Source: Pseudomonadota bacterium (GTDB taxonomy: Bacteria; Pseudomonadota; Gammaproteobacteria; Burkholderiales; Rhodocyclaceae). From it: a DNA stretch of 64,000 bases. Positions 26,808 through 34,403 of the stretch are shown piece after piece; position 1 is the first letter of the stretch, and each line of letters starts with the position of its first letter. The translations under genes were made by a program, and so were the position numbers. The notes under the pieces were generated by a model, which saw nothing but the letters and a program-made list of their open reading frames with translations, did no database searches and was not told the DNA's origin. The DNA is taken from NCBI GenBank assembly GCA_018261905.1, contig JAGTRU010000006.1:62001-126000 (forward strand), given 5' to 3'.

Positions 26808-27887
26808 TTATTTGCCGACCCCGGTCAGCATGGCCTTGAGGCCGGACAGGCCCTTGACGGCGACCCGCTCGTTGGCCGCCACACCATCGACCGTGACGCT
26901 GTCGCCGCCCTGGCTGACGACGCGTACCGGGCGTTCGACGAAAGTGACGCCCTTGTCGCTGCTCGCCGTCTGCACGAAGACCAGGGTCTTGCCCTGTTCG
27001 CGGATCAAGGCCGAGGCTGGCAGGCGTTGCTGCGGGCCATGACCAGCGGCAACTTCCACTTCAATGACCTGGCCGGGGATCAGCGTCTCGGCGCCCTTGC
27101 TGACGATCGCCCTGAGCAGGACGGTCTGACTGGCCGGGTCGACGGCGCGGCCGACGGCGATCAGCTTGCCGCTCGTTTCGCTGCCGGCAATCTTGACCGT
27201 CATCCCTTCGCGCAAAGCCGATGCCATGGCTAGCGGCGCCTGGATTTCCAGCCACAGCGGCGACAACTTGGCGATCCGGTAGATCAGGGCCGAGCCATCA
27301 ACGCGCTGGCCGAGTTGCACGCCCTGTTCAAGGACGATGCCGTCGATCGGTGAGGTCAGGGCCAGCGAGCCACCCAGTTTGCCCCGGGCGACGCCGGCCA
27401 TGGTTAGACTCTGCTGGCTTTGCGTGGCCTGCGCGGCGGCCTGGCCGGCGGCGGCACGGGTCGCCTGGAGGCGGGACTCGGCGATCAGGCCTTCGGCGAA
27501 GAGCTGTTCGTCGCGTTTCAGGTTTTGTTGCAGCAGGGAGGATTGACTGCCCGATTGCAGCGCATCGCGTTGTAATTCGAGGGCCTGTGGGCTGGCCAGG
27601 TGGGCCACCACCTGGCCCCGCCGGACGCTGGAACCGGGGGCGACGGCAAGCATTTCGATCATCCCGCCGACCGGCGCGGTAACCACTCGCATCTGCTCGT
27701 TGGGTACCGTCACCTTGGCCGGCAAGGTGCCGGCGCGGCTATCGCTGGCGCTGCCGACGACGTGGGTTTCGATGCCCAGTGCCTTGAGTTGTGCGGCTTG
27801 TAAAACCAGTGCTTCGCCGGCTGTAGCCTGTCCTACCAGTGAGCAGAGTGTGATTGCCAACAAACGATGAACTATAGTCATGAGCAT
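26808..27887 (-). CDS. RND efflux periplasmic adaptor (CzcB/CusB-like)
   Basis: Membrane-fusion protein of 359 residues linking the pump to the channel. Signal peptide (1-23, ending ATAGEA), barrel-sandwich hybrid (VTAPVGGMIEMLAVAPGSSVRRGQ then LTSPIDGIVLEQGVQLGQ), a helical hairpin between them, and a beta-barrel (SKGAETLIPGQVIEVEV). It lacks the His/Met-rich extra domains seen in the CusB at 53674. First gene of the operon, 22 bases downstream of the candidate regulated -10. Confidence 0.88.
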   Translation of the reverse strand: MLMTIVHRLLAITLCSLVGQATAGEALVLQAAQLKALGIETHVVGSASDSRAGTLPAKVTVPNEQMRVVTAPVGGMIEMLAVAPGSSVRRGQVVAHLASPQALELQRDALQSGSQSSLLQQNLKRDEQLFAEGLIAESRLQATRAAAGQAAAQATQSQQSLTMAGVARGKLGGSLALTSPIDGIVLEQGVQLGQRVDGSALIYRIAKLSPLWLEIQAPLAMASALREGMTVKIAGSETSGKLIAVGRAVDPASQTVLLRAIVSKGAETLIPGQVIEVEVAAGHGPQQRLPASALIREQGKTLVFVQTASSDKGVTFVERPVRVVSQGGDSVTVDGVAANERVAVKGLSGLKAMLTGVGK

Positions 27888-27908
27888 GCCCGAAATGGAT
27901 TTTCGCTA

Positions 27909-27941
27909 AGTGTATCGGCCCCGCATTAAGTCTTCCTTAAC
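27909..27941 (-). promoter_or_regulatory. candidate QseB/PmrA-type box and -10 for the RND operon
   Basis: On the minus strand GTTAAG-N5-CTTAAT (27941-27925) is followed after exactly 10 bases by TACACT (27914-27909). The half-site type, 11-bp period and 10-base distance to the -10 match the SHP operon promoter. Confidence 0.5.
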
Positions 27942-28030
27942 AGGGCGGGGAAGATCGCTTTTCTTCAGAATCAATTAAGCTTCGTGCGAAATAATACCGA
28001 CTGTCCTTCAGAGGCAGGCAAGGGAGAGTT

Positions 28031-29287
28031 ATGAATACCTTCAATCGCCGTACTGCCGTGCGCATTGCAGCCATCAGTGTCGTCCTGGCCGCGATTGCCA
28101 GCCCGATTGCCTGGTACGTGACCCGGGAAAATACCGAGGAAGGCACCGTGTCGCTGGCCATTGAGGAATCGAAACGCCTGTTGCAGCATTTCGACGTTAA
28201 CCAGCTAGCCGGGCCGCAGGCCGAAGCGCGAGCCCTGCTTGCCGCCCGGACTTTCACCGGCGGGCTGTTCGATATCGCCGAAATTTACGATCGGCAGGGA
28301 AAGAAACTGGCCGAAGCGATGACCAAAGATGGCGCGGCTATCGAGAAAATCCTGCCGGGCCATGCCGTGCCCGAATATGCCAAGGCTTTCTACGCCAGTC
28401 ATCGTTTGCCGGATGGCCGCTGGGTAATGCGGATCTTCGTGCCGCTTCAGGGGGAAGATCCGCGTTCGGCGATAACCGGTTATTTCGAGGGGGTGCGCAT
28501 CATGCCCGAGTGGCAGCATGAGCAAATGCTCTCCAACGCGCTGACCACGGCCTTGATGATCGCTCTGGCGTCGTTGCTTTGTGGTGCGGTGATCTACCCG
28601 GTAGTGGTGCATCTGTCGGCCGATAACGAGCGCAAGACGCGCGAGGTGCTCGACTCGCATATCTCGATGATGGAGGCGCTGGGCCGGGCGATTGCCAAAC
28701 GGGATTCCGATACCGGTGCCCACAATTACCGGGTAGCCCTGACGGCTGCCCGCATTGCCGAGCAAATGGGTTTTGACGATAACGCCATGCAATCGCTGAT
28801 CGCCGGCAGCTTTTTGCACGATGTCGGCAAAATCGGCATTCCCGACGCCATCCTGCTCAAGCCGGGCAAGCTCGACGACGAAGAGTTCGCCGTCATGCGT
28901 ACCCACGTCGAGCTCGGTGAGCAGATCGTTACCGGGATGGGCTGGCTGGATGGCGCCAATGCCGTGGTCGCCGGGCACCACGAGAAATGGAACGGCAAGG
29001 GTTATCCGCGGCAGTTGAAGGGCGAGGAGATTCCATTGTCGGCGCGCATCTTTGCCGTCGCCGATGTCTTCGACGCGCTCTGTTCCCGGCGTCCCTACAA
29101 GGAGCCGATGTCCTTTTCGGCAGCCATGGACATCCTTGAGCGGGATACCGGCAGTCATTTCGATCCCGCCGTGATGGCCGTTTTCCGGCCAATGGCCGGT
29201 GCGGTTCATGGCGCTCTGGTCGACTGTAGCGAGGAGCAGGTGAGGCACCTGCTCGAGCAGCGCGTGCATCAGCATTTCGCCTCCTGA
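28031..29287 (+). CDS. membrane-bound HD-GYP c-di-GMP phosphodiesterase
   Basis: A 418-residue inner-membrane enzyme predicted to hydrolyse c-di-GMP. TM about 10-30, periplasmic sensory segment about 31-170, second TM about 175-198, then an HD-GYP domain with the HD pair in FLHDVGKIGIPD, HHEKWNGKGYP (GYP intact) and the downstream DVFDAL motif. A strong ribosome site AAGGGAGAG precedes ATG 28031. It is divergent from the RND operon and does not share an obvious operon with neighbours. Confidence 0.9.
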   Translation: MNTFNRRTAVRIAAISVVLAAIASPIAWYVTRENTEEGTVSLAIEESKRLLQHFDVNQLAGPQAEARALLAARTFTGGLFDIAEIYDRQGKKLAEAMTKDGAAIEKILPGHAVPEYAKAFYASHRLPDGRWVMRIFVPLQGEDPRSAITGYFEGVRIMPEWQHEQMLSNALTTALMIALASLLCGAVIYPVVVHLSADNERKTREVLDSHISMMEALGRAIAKRDSDTGAHNYRVALTAARIAEQMGFDDNAMQSLIAGSFLHDVGKIGIPDAILLKPGKLDDEEFAVMRTHVELGEQIVTGMGWLDGANAVVAGHHEKWNGKGYPRQLKGEEIPLSARIFAVADVFDALCSRRPYKEPMSFSAAMDILERDTGSHFDPAVMAVFRPMAGAVHGALVDCSEEQVRHLLEQRVHQHFAS

Positions 29288-29340
29288 GGCGCCGACCCGC
29301 GCCTGGCTTTCGGTTCTGCAAAAAAGCTCTAAAAAAACAG

Positions 29341-29386
29341 TTGACCGGAAAAGTTGCTGTCCTATAATTCAAACGTTCGTTTTATT
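29341..29386 (+). promoter_or_regulatory. sigma70 promoter with overlapping PsrA-like operator for the FadB-type gene
   Basis: TTGACC (29341-29346), 16 bases, TATAAT (29363-29368): the best consensus promoter in the window. The 20-base operator at 29367-29386 (core TCAAACGTTCGTTTTA) begins at the last two bases of the -10 and covers the start site, as expected for a repressor. Confidence 0.8.
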
Positions 29387-29421
29387 CCAAGAACGCCAGA
29401 AGAGACATAAAGGAGAAGCGC

Positions 29422-31821
29422 TTGAAAAAGCTGATCGTGAAAAAAGCCGCGGTGCTCGGTGCCGGCGTGATGGGGGCGCAGATCGCTGCGCACCTCGCCA
29501 ATGCCAACGTGCCGGTCGTGCTGTTCGACCTGCCGGCCAAGGATGGAGACAAGAACGGGATCGTCAGGAAAGCCCTCGACGGCCTGAAAAAGTTGGACCC
29601 GGCACCGTTGGCCAGCAAGGACAAACTGCAGTTCATCGACGCCGCCAATTACGACGAGCACCTGCCGCTGCTCGCCGAGTGCGACCTGGTCATCGAGGCC
29701 ATCGCCGAGCGCATGGACTGGAAGAACGACCTCTACGCGAAGATCGCGCCGCATCTCGGGGCCCATACCATCGTCGCTTCCAACACTTCCGGCCTGTCGA
29801 TGGCGGCGCTCGCCGAGGGCTTGCCGGCAGCCGTCCGGCCGCGCTTCTGCGGCATCCATTTCTTCAATCCGCCGCGCTACATGCATCTGGTCGAGATCAT
29901 CGGCACGCCGGGCACCGATGCCGGGACGCTCGATGCGCTGGAAACCTGGCTGACCTCGCGGCTCGGCAAGGGTGTCATCCGGGCGCTCGATACGCCGAAC
30001 TTCGTCGCCAACCGCATCGGCGTCTTCTCGATTCTCGCCGTCATGCACCACACCGCCGCTTTTGGCCTCGGTTTCGACGAAGTCGATGCACTGACCGGCC
30101 CGAAAATCGGCCGGCCGAAGAGCGCCACCTATCGCACCGCCGATGTCGTCGGCCTCGATACCCTGGCGCATGTCGTCAAGACCATGCAGGACACGCTGCC
30201 CAACGATCCGTGGCACAGTTACTTCACAACGCCGGCCTGGCTGCAGGCGCTGATCGGCCAGGGCGCGCTCGGCCAGAAGACGCGTTGTGGCATTTTCCGC
30301 AAGCAGGGCAAGGAAATCCAGGTGCTCGACCTGGCGGCGCAGGATTACCGCACGTCGGCCGGCGAGATTGCCGAGGAAGTCGGCGCGATGCTGAAAATGC
30401 GCAATCCGGCCGAGAAATTCGCCGCCTTGCGCGCCTCGTCGCATCCGCAGGCGCAGTTCCTGTGGGCCATTTTCCGCGACATCTTCCATTACGCCGCGGT
30501 ACAGCTGGAAAACGTCGCCGACAATGCCCGCGACCTCGATTTCGCCATGCGCTGGGGCTTTGGCTGGGCGCAGGGGCCGTTCGAAACCTGGCAGGCAGCG
30601 GGTTGGAGTGACATCGCGCAAGCGATTGCCGCCGACATCGCGGCCGGCAAGAGCATGAGCAATGTGGCCTTGCCGGCCTGGGCGCTGGAAAGCGGTCGTA
30701 CCGGCGTGCACACGGCGCAGGGTTCGTACTCGGCGAGCAGGAATGCCTATGTCGCCCGCTCGTCTCTGCCGGTCTATCAGCGCCAGCTATTCCCCGAGCG
30801 CGTGCTTGGCGAAGGTGGCGTGACGCCGGAAAAATCGGGTGAAACGCTGTATGAAAACGATGGTGTCCGGCTGTGGACCTTGCCGGCGGTCGATGCCGGT
30901 ATCGGCATCATTTCCATCAAATCGAAGATGCATACTATTGGCAACGAAGTGCTGGACGGTGTCATCGCCGCTGTGCGTCAGGCCGAACAGACGCTGGATG
31001 GCGTCGTGCTCTGGCATGAAGCGCCGTTTGCCGTCGGCGCCAATTTGGCGCAAGTCAGCGAAGCCATTGCCGCCGGCCAGTTCGACGTGCTGGAAGCGAC
31101 CGTCGAGAAATTCCAGCGCGCCTCGCAAACCCTGAAATATGCCCAGGTGCCGACCGTGGCCGCGGTGCAGGGCATGGCCCTGGGCGGTGGCTGCGAATTC
31201 GTCATGCATGCTGCGAAGCGCGTCATGGCGCTGGAAAGCTATGTTGGCCTGGTCGAAGCGGGCGTCGGTCTGATCCCGGCCGGCGGCGGCTGCAAGGAAT
31301 TCGCCGTGCGGGCCGCCGAATGGGCCGCGCAGTCGGCGACGCCGGGCGAGGTGTTCAATTACCTGCAGCCGGTGTTCCAGACCATCGCCATGGCCAAGGT
31401 CGCGAAGAGCGCCGTCGAGGTCGTCGATTTCGGCTTTGCCAAGCCGTCCGACAGCATCCTGTTCAACGCCCACGAGTTGCTCTACGTCGCCATCAAGGAG
31501 GCGCGTGCCCTGGCCGACGCCGGCTACGCGCCGCCGCAAAAGGCGCGAGGTATCCCGGTGGCCGGCAAGACGGGCATCGCGACTTTCGAGATGATGCTGG
31601 TGAACATGAAGGAGGGCGGCATGATTTCGGCCCACGACTACCAGGTCGCCAAATCGGCGGCCATCGCCCTGTGTGGCGGCGAGATCGAGACCGGCAGCCG
31701 GGTCGACGAGGAATGGCTGCTCACCGTCGAGCGCCGCCTCTTCGTCGAACTCCTGAAAACCCCCGAAACCCAGGCCCGCATCAAGCACATGCTGGAAACC
31801 GGCAAACCGCTTAGAAACTAG
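29422..31821 (+). CDS. 3-hydroxyacyl-CoA dehydrogenase/enoyl-CoA hydratase with inverted domain order
   Basis: Two steps of beta-oxidation in one 799-residue protein. Unlike FadB/FadJ, the dehydrogenase comes first (NAD loop AAVLGAGVMGAQIAAHL at 9-25, GIHFFNPPRYMHLVE, dimer domain FVANRIGVF) and the crotonase-type hydratase is C-terminal, with glutamates in GGGCEFVMHA and GLVEAGVGLIPAGGG. This order is known from Bacillus FadN and many beta-proteobacterial homologues. Start is TTG 29422, eight bases after AAGGAG; no ATG fits. It opens fatty-acid module II with fadA downstream. Confidence 0.88.
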   Translation: MKKLIVKKAAVLGAGVMGAQIAAHLANANVPVVLFDLPAKDGDKNGIVRKALDGLKKLDPAPLASKDKLQFIDAANYDEHLPLLAECDLVIEAIAERMDWKNDLYAKIAPHLGAHTIVASNTSGLSMAALAEGLPAAVRPRFCGIHFFNPPRYMHLVEIIGTPGTDAGTLDALETWLTSRLGKGVIRALDTPNFVANRIGVFSILAVMHHTAAFGLGFDEVDALTGPKIGRPKSATYRTADVVGLDTLAHVVKTMQDTLPNDPWHSYFTTPAWLQALIGQGALGQKTRCGIFRKQGKEIQVLDLAAQDYRTSAGEIAEEVGAMLKMRNPAEKFAALRASSHPQAQFLWAIFRDIFHYAAVQLENVADNARDLDFAMRWGFGWAQGPFETWQAAGWSDIAQAIAADIAAGKSMSNVALPAWALESGRTGVHTAQGSYSASRNAYVARSSLPVYQRQLFPERVLGEGGVTPEKSGETLYENDGVRLWTLPAVDAGIGIISIKSKMHTIGNEVLDGVIAAVRQAEQTLDGVVLWHEAPFAVGANLAQVSEAIAAGQFDVLEATVEKFQRASQTLKYAQVPTVAAVQGMALGGGCEFVMHAAKRVMALESYVGLVEAGVGLIPAGGGCKEFAVRAAEWAAQSATPGEVFNYLQPVFQTIAMAKVAKSAVEVVDFGFAKPSDSILFNAHELLYVAIKEARALADAGYAPPQKARGIPVAGKTGIATFEMMLVNMKEGGMISAHDYQVAKSAAIALCGGEIETGSRVDEEWLLTVERRLFVELLKTPETQARIKHMLETGKPLRN

Positions 31822-31826
31822 GATCG

Positions 31827-31979
31827 AGGATCGAGTTGCCTAGGATCGAGCTGCGAATGGGTTTTGCTAACAGCTCAAGCCCCTAACAGCTAACAACTAG
31901 TTATTAGGATCGAGTTGCCTAGGATCGAGCTGCGAGTGGTTTTGCTAATAGCTCAAGCCCCTAACAGCTAACAGCTAAA
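31827..31979 (+). repeat. two tandem copies of a 79-bp repeat
   Basis: Copy A 31827-31905 and copy B 31906-31979 both run AGGATCGAGTTGCCTAGGAT, then a GGTTTTGCTAA segment and a TAACAGCTAACA tail; they differ by a few substitutions and one indel. Each copy also contains an internal AGGATCGAG duplication. The block fills nearly all of the gap between the FadB-type gene and fadA and ends just before the fadA ribosome site. Confidence 0.85.
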
Positions 31980-31990
31980 AAGGAATTTAC

Positions 31991-33187
31991 ATGAGACAAA
32001 TTCAAGACGCCTACATCGTCGCCGCGACGCGCCTGCCGGTGGCCAAGAAGAACGGCATGTTCAAAAATGTGCGGCCGGACGACATGCTGGCGCATGCCAT
32101 CCGCTCGGTGGTCGCCCAGGTGCCGGGCATTGATCCGGCGCTGATTGGCGATGTCATTGTCGGCTGCGCCATGCCGGAAGCCGAGCAGGGCATGAACGTC
32201 GCGCGCATCGGCCTGTTGCTGGCCGGGCTGCCGATCACTGTGCCGGGCATCACCATCAACCGTTTCTGCTCCTCCGGCGTGCAGGCGGTGGCCGATGCCG
32301 CCAACCAGATTCGCCTCGGCCTAGCCGATGTGATGATTGCCGCCGGTACCGAGTCGATGTCCATCATGCCGCAGATCATGGGCAACAAGATGGCGATGAA
32401 CCCGGCCGTTTTTGCGCATGAGGAAAATATCGGCATCGCCTACGGCATGGGCCTGACCGCCGAGAAGGTGGCGAAGCAGTGGCAGATCGGTCGCGAGGCG
32501 CAGGACGCCTTTGCCGTCGAATCGCACCGTCGGGCCTGCGCGGCCATTGAGGCAGGGTACTTCAAGGCCGAGATTTCCCCCTACCCCATCCGCGAAAGCC
32601 TGCCCGACCTGGCTTCCGGCGAGATCGTGGTGCGCGAGCGGATTGCCGATACCGACGAAGGGCCGCGGCCGGATTCGGCCCTCGACAAGTTGGCCAAGTT
32701 GAAGCCGGTGTTCCATGCCCGTGGTTCGGTGACGGCCGGCAATTCCTCGCAGATGTCGGACGGCGCCGGTGCCGTGATGCTGGTTTCCGAACGAATTCTG
32801 CGCGAACACAAGCTGACGCCGCTGGCCCGCTTTGCCGGTTACGCGGTTGGCGGCGTGGCGCCGGAAATCATGGGCATCGGGCCGATTGCGGCGATTCCCA
32901 AGGTGCTGGCCCAGGTCGGCATCAAGCAGGACGATCTCGACTGGATCGAGCTCAACGAAGCCTTTGCGGCGCAATCGCTGGCGGTGATCCAGGAGCTCGG
33001 CATCAATCCGGCCAAGGTCAATCCGCTCGGCGGCGCCATCGCGCTCGGTCACCCGCTCGGTGCCACCGGCGCCATCCGCATCGCCACCGTGGCGCACGGC
33101 CTCAAGCGCACCGGCGGCAAGTACGGCATGGTGACCATGTGCATCGGCACGGGCATGGGGGCCGCAGGTATTATCGAGCGGATGTGA
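31991..33187 (+). CDS. fadA: acetyl-CoA C-acyltransferase (FadA-type thiolase)
   Basis: Final thiolysis step of beta-oxidation. The 398-residue protein has the classical thiolase signature: catalytic Cys93 in NRFCSSGVQAVADA, NEAFAAQSLAV, GGAIALGHPLGATGA with the catalytic His, and CIGTGMGAAGI with the second Cys. Strong ribosome site AAAAAGGAATTTAC. It follows the FadB-type gene on the same strand, so the two probably form an alpha/beta pair distinct from FadIJ of module I. Confidence 0.92.
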   Translation: MRQIQDAYIVAATRLPVAKKNGMFKNVRPDDMLAHAIRSVVAQVPGIDPALIGDVIVGCAMPEAEQGMNVARIGLLLAGLPITVPGITINRFCSSGVQAVADAANQIRLGLADVMIAAGTESMSIMPQIMGNKMAMNPAVFAHEENIGIAYGMGLTAEKVAKQWQIGREAQDAFAVESHRRACAAIEAGYFKAEISPYPIRESLPDLASGEIVVRERIADTDEGPRPDSALDKLAKLKPVFHARGSVTAGNSSQMSDGAGAVMLVSERILREHKLTPLARFAGYAVGGVAPEIMGIGPIAAIPKVLAQVGIKQDDLDWIELNEAFAAQSLAVIQELGINPAKVNPLGGAIALGHPLGATGAIRIATVAHGLKRTGGKYGMVTMCIGTGMGAAGIIERM

Positions 33188-33206
33188 TGGCGGAAATTGC
33201 ATTCAA

Positions 33207-33277
33207 ACGCGGAGGCGCAGAGACGCGGAGGGAAAAAGCATTTCTTTGCCTTTCTCAGCGCCTCTGCGTCTCTGCGT
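33207..33277. repeat. palindromic GCGCAGAGACGC-type repeat
   Basis: The left arm (33207-33235, ACGCGGAGGCGCAGAGACGC and on) pairs imperfectly with the right arm (33251-33277, ending TGCGTCTCTGCGT) to form a long hairpin with a short AT-rich loop. I recognise this kind of CGCAGAG palindrome as a dispersed repeat in several bacterial phyla. It abuts the start of the next gene, so it lies in that gene's leader. Confidence 0.75.
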
Positions 33278-33281
33278 CGGA

Positions 33282-33806
33282 ATGCCCTTCATGAAACCCG
33301 CCTGGCTCGCCAAGTTGTCGCCGACCTGGCGGGCGCGCATGGTGCGCCTGGGGTTCAACCTGCATCCGGCCTTTCGTGGAACCGGCGGGCGGGTGGTCCA
33401 TGTCGCCAAGGATTTGCGGCATATCCGCATTCGTTTGCCGCTGACCTGGCGGACGAAGAACATCGTCGGCTCGCTCTACGGTGGTTCGCTGTTCGCGATC
33501 ACCGACGGGGCGCATCCGATGATGCTGATGGCGGCGCTGGGCGACGGTTACATCGTCTGGGACAAGGCGGCGAGTATTCGGTATCGCAAGCCCGGGTTCT
33601 CGACGCTGTATGCCGATTTTGTGTTGAGTGATGGGGAAGTGGATGAAATCCGGGCCGAACTGACCAAGAATCCGGAGCTTGAGCGGACCTATCAGGTCGA
33701 ATTGAAAGACAGGCATGGCACGGTGCATACCGTAGTGGAACGCACGGTTTACATCGCTGATAAACATTACTACCGACAAAAGAGCGGTGGAGGAGACAAA
33801 CCATGA
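33282..33806 (+). CDS. DUF4442 hotdog-fold protein
   Basis: A putative thioesterase-like protein of 174 residues; activity not established. The central helix/loop NIVGSLYGGSLFAITDGAHPMMLMAALG is the hotdog-fold signature of DUF4442, followed by beta strands (YIVWDKAASIRYRKPG, ADFVLSD, TYQVELKDRHG, ERTVYIA). Start may be ATG 33282 or ATG 33291; neither has a clear ribosome site, and an earlier ATG lies inside the palindromic repeat. Located among beta-oxidation genes, where an acyl-CoA thioesterase role would make sense. Its stop overlaps the next start by four bases. Confidence 0.7.
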   Translation: MPFMKPAWLAKLSPTWRARMVRLGFNLHPAFRGTGGRVVHVAKDLRHIRIRLPLTWRTKNIVGSLYGGSLFAITDGAHPMMLMAALGDGYIVWDKAASIRYRKPGFSTLYADFVLSDGEVDEIRAELTKNPELERTYQVELKDRHGTVHTVVERTVYIADKHYYRQKSGGGDKP

Positions 33807-34378
33807 TTACATCAGCAAGCGTCCGGAAGGCAGCGCTCATTGCCGCATTGTTGGCCATTCCCGGGGTACATGCCGCGGAAGTGGCCGGGGTCAGGGTTGA
33901 CGACAAAATTCGTGTCGGCAGCAGCGAGCTGGTGCTCAACGGCGCCGGCCTGCGCAGCAAATTGTTCATCAAGGTTTACGTCGGCGCGCTCTATGTCGGC
34001 CAGAAAGCGACAACGCCGACGGCGATCTACGACAGTCCACAGCCGCGCCGCATGGTCATGCGCCTGATGCGCGACCTTGATGCCGATTCGCTGAACTCGG
34101 CGCTCGACGATGGCCTGAAAAGCAACCACAGCCCGGCTGAACTGGCCGAGCTGAAAACGCAGGCCGATCAACTGGGCGCTATCATGAAGGGTATCGGCAA
34201 GGTCCGTGAGGGCGATACCATCGGCATTGACTTCTCCGCAGACGGCGTCGCGGTCAGCCTGAACGGGGAAGCGCGTGGCAAGGTGGCCGGCGCCGGCTTC
34301 ACGAAAGCGCTGCTCAAGGTCTGGCTCGGCGACAACCCGGTGGACGCCTCGCTCAAGAAGGCGCTGCTCGGGTCCTAG
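33803..34378 (+). CDS. chalcone isomerase-like periplasmic protein
   Basis: A 191-residue protein with a signal peptide (cleaved near VHAAE) and the bacterial chalcone-isomerase-like fold (Chalcone_3 type): LNGAGLRSKLFIKVYVGALYVGQKA, then MRLMRDLDADSL, GDTIGIDF and LLKVWLGDNPVDASLKKALLG. Bacterial members are not flavonoid enzymes; a fatty-acid-binding role is plausible given the fatty-acid-binding relatives in plants and the neighbourhood. Overlaps the DUF4442 gene (ATGA) and precedes fadD by 25 bases. Confidence 0.75.
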   Translation: MITSASVRKAALIAALLAIPGVHAAEVAGVRVDDKIRVGSSELVLNGAGLRSKLFIKVYVGALYVGQKATTPTAIYDSPQPRRMVMRLMRDLDADSLNSALDDGLKSNHSPAELAELKTQADQLGAIMKGIGKVREGDTIGIDFSADGVAVSLNGEARGKVAGAGFTKALLKVWLGDNPVDASLKKALLGS

Positions 34379-34403
34379 GTAGGCAACGGAGGAGGAGACA
34401 ATC

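Noticed and set aside
33201..33210. ATTCAAACG at the edge of the palindromic repeat after fadA as an operator
   Set aside because: It matches only the left arm and continues into the repeat sequence, so it is probably fortuitous.
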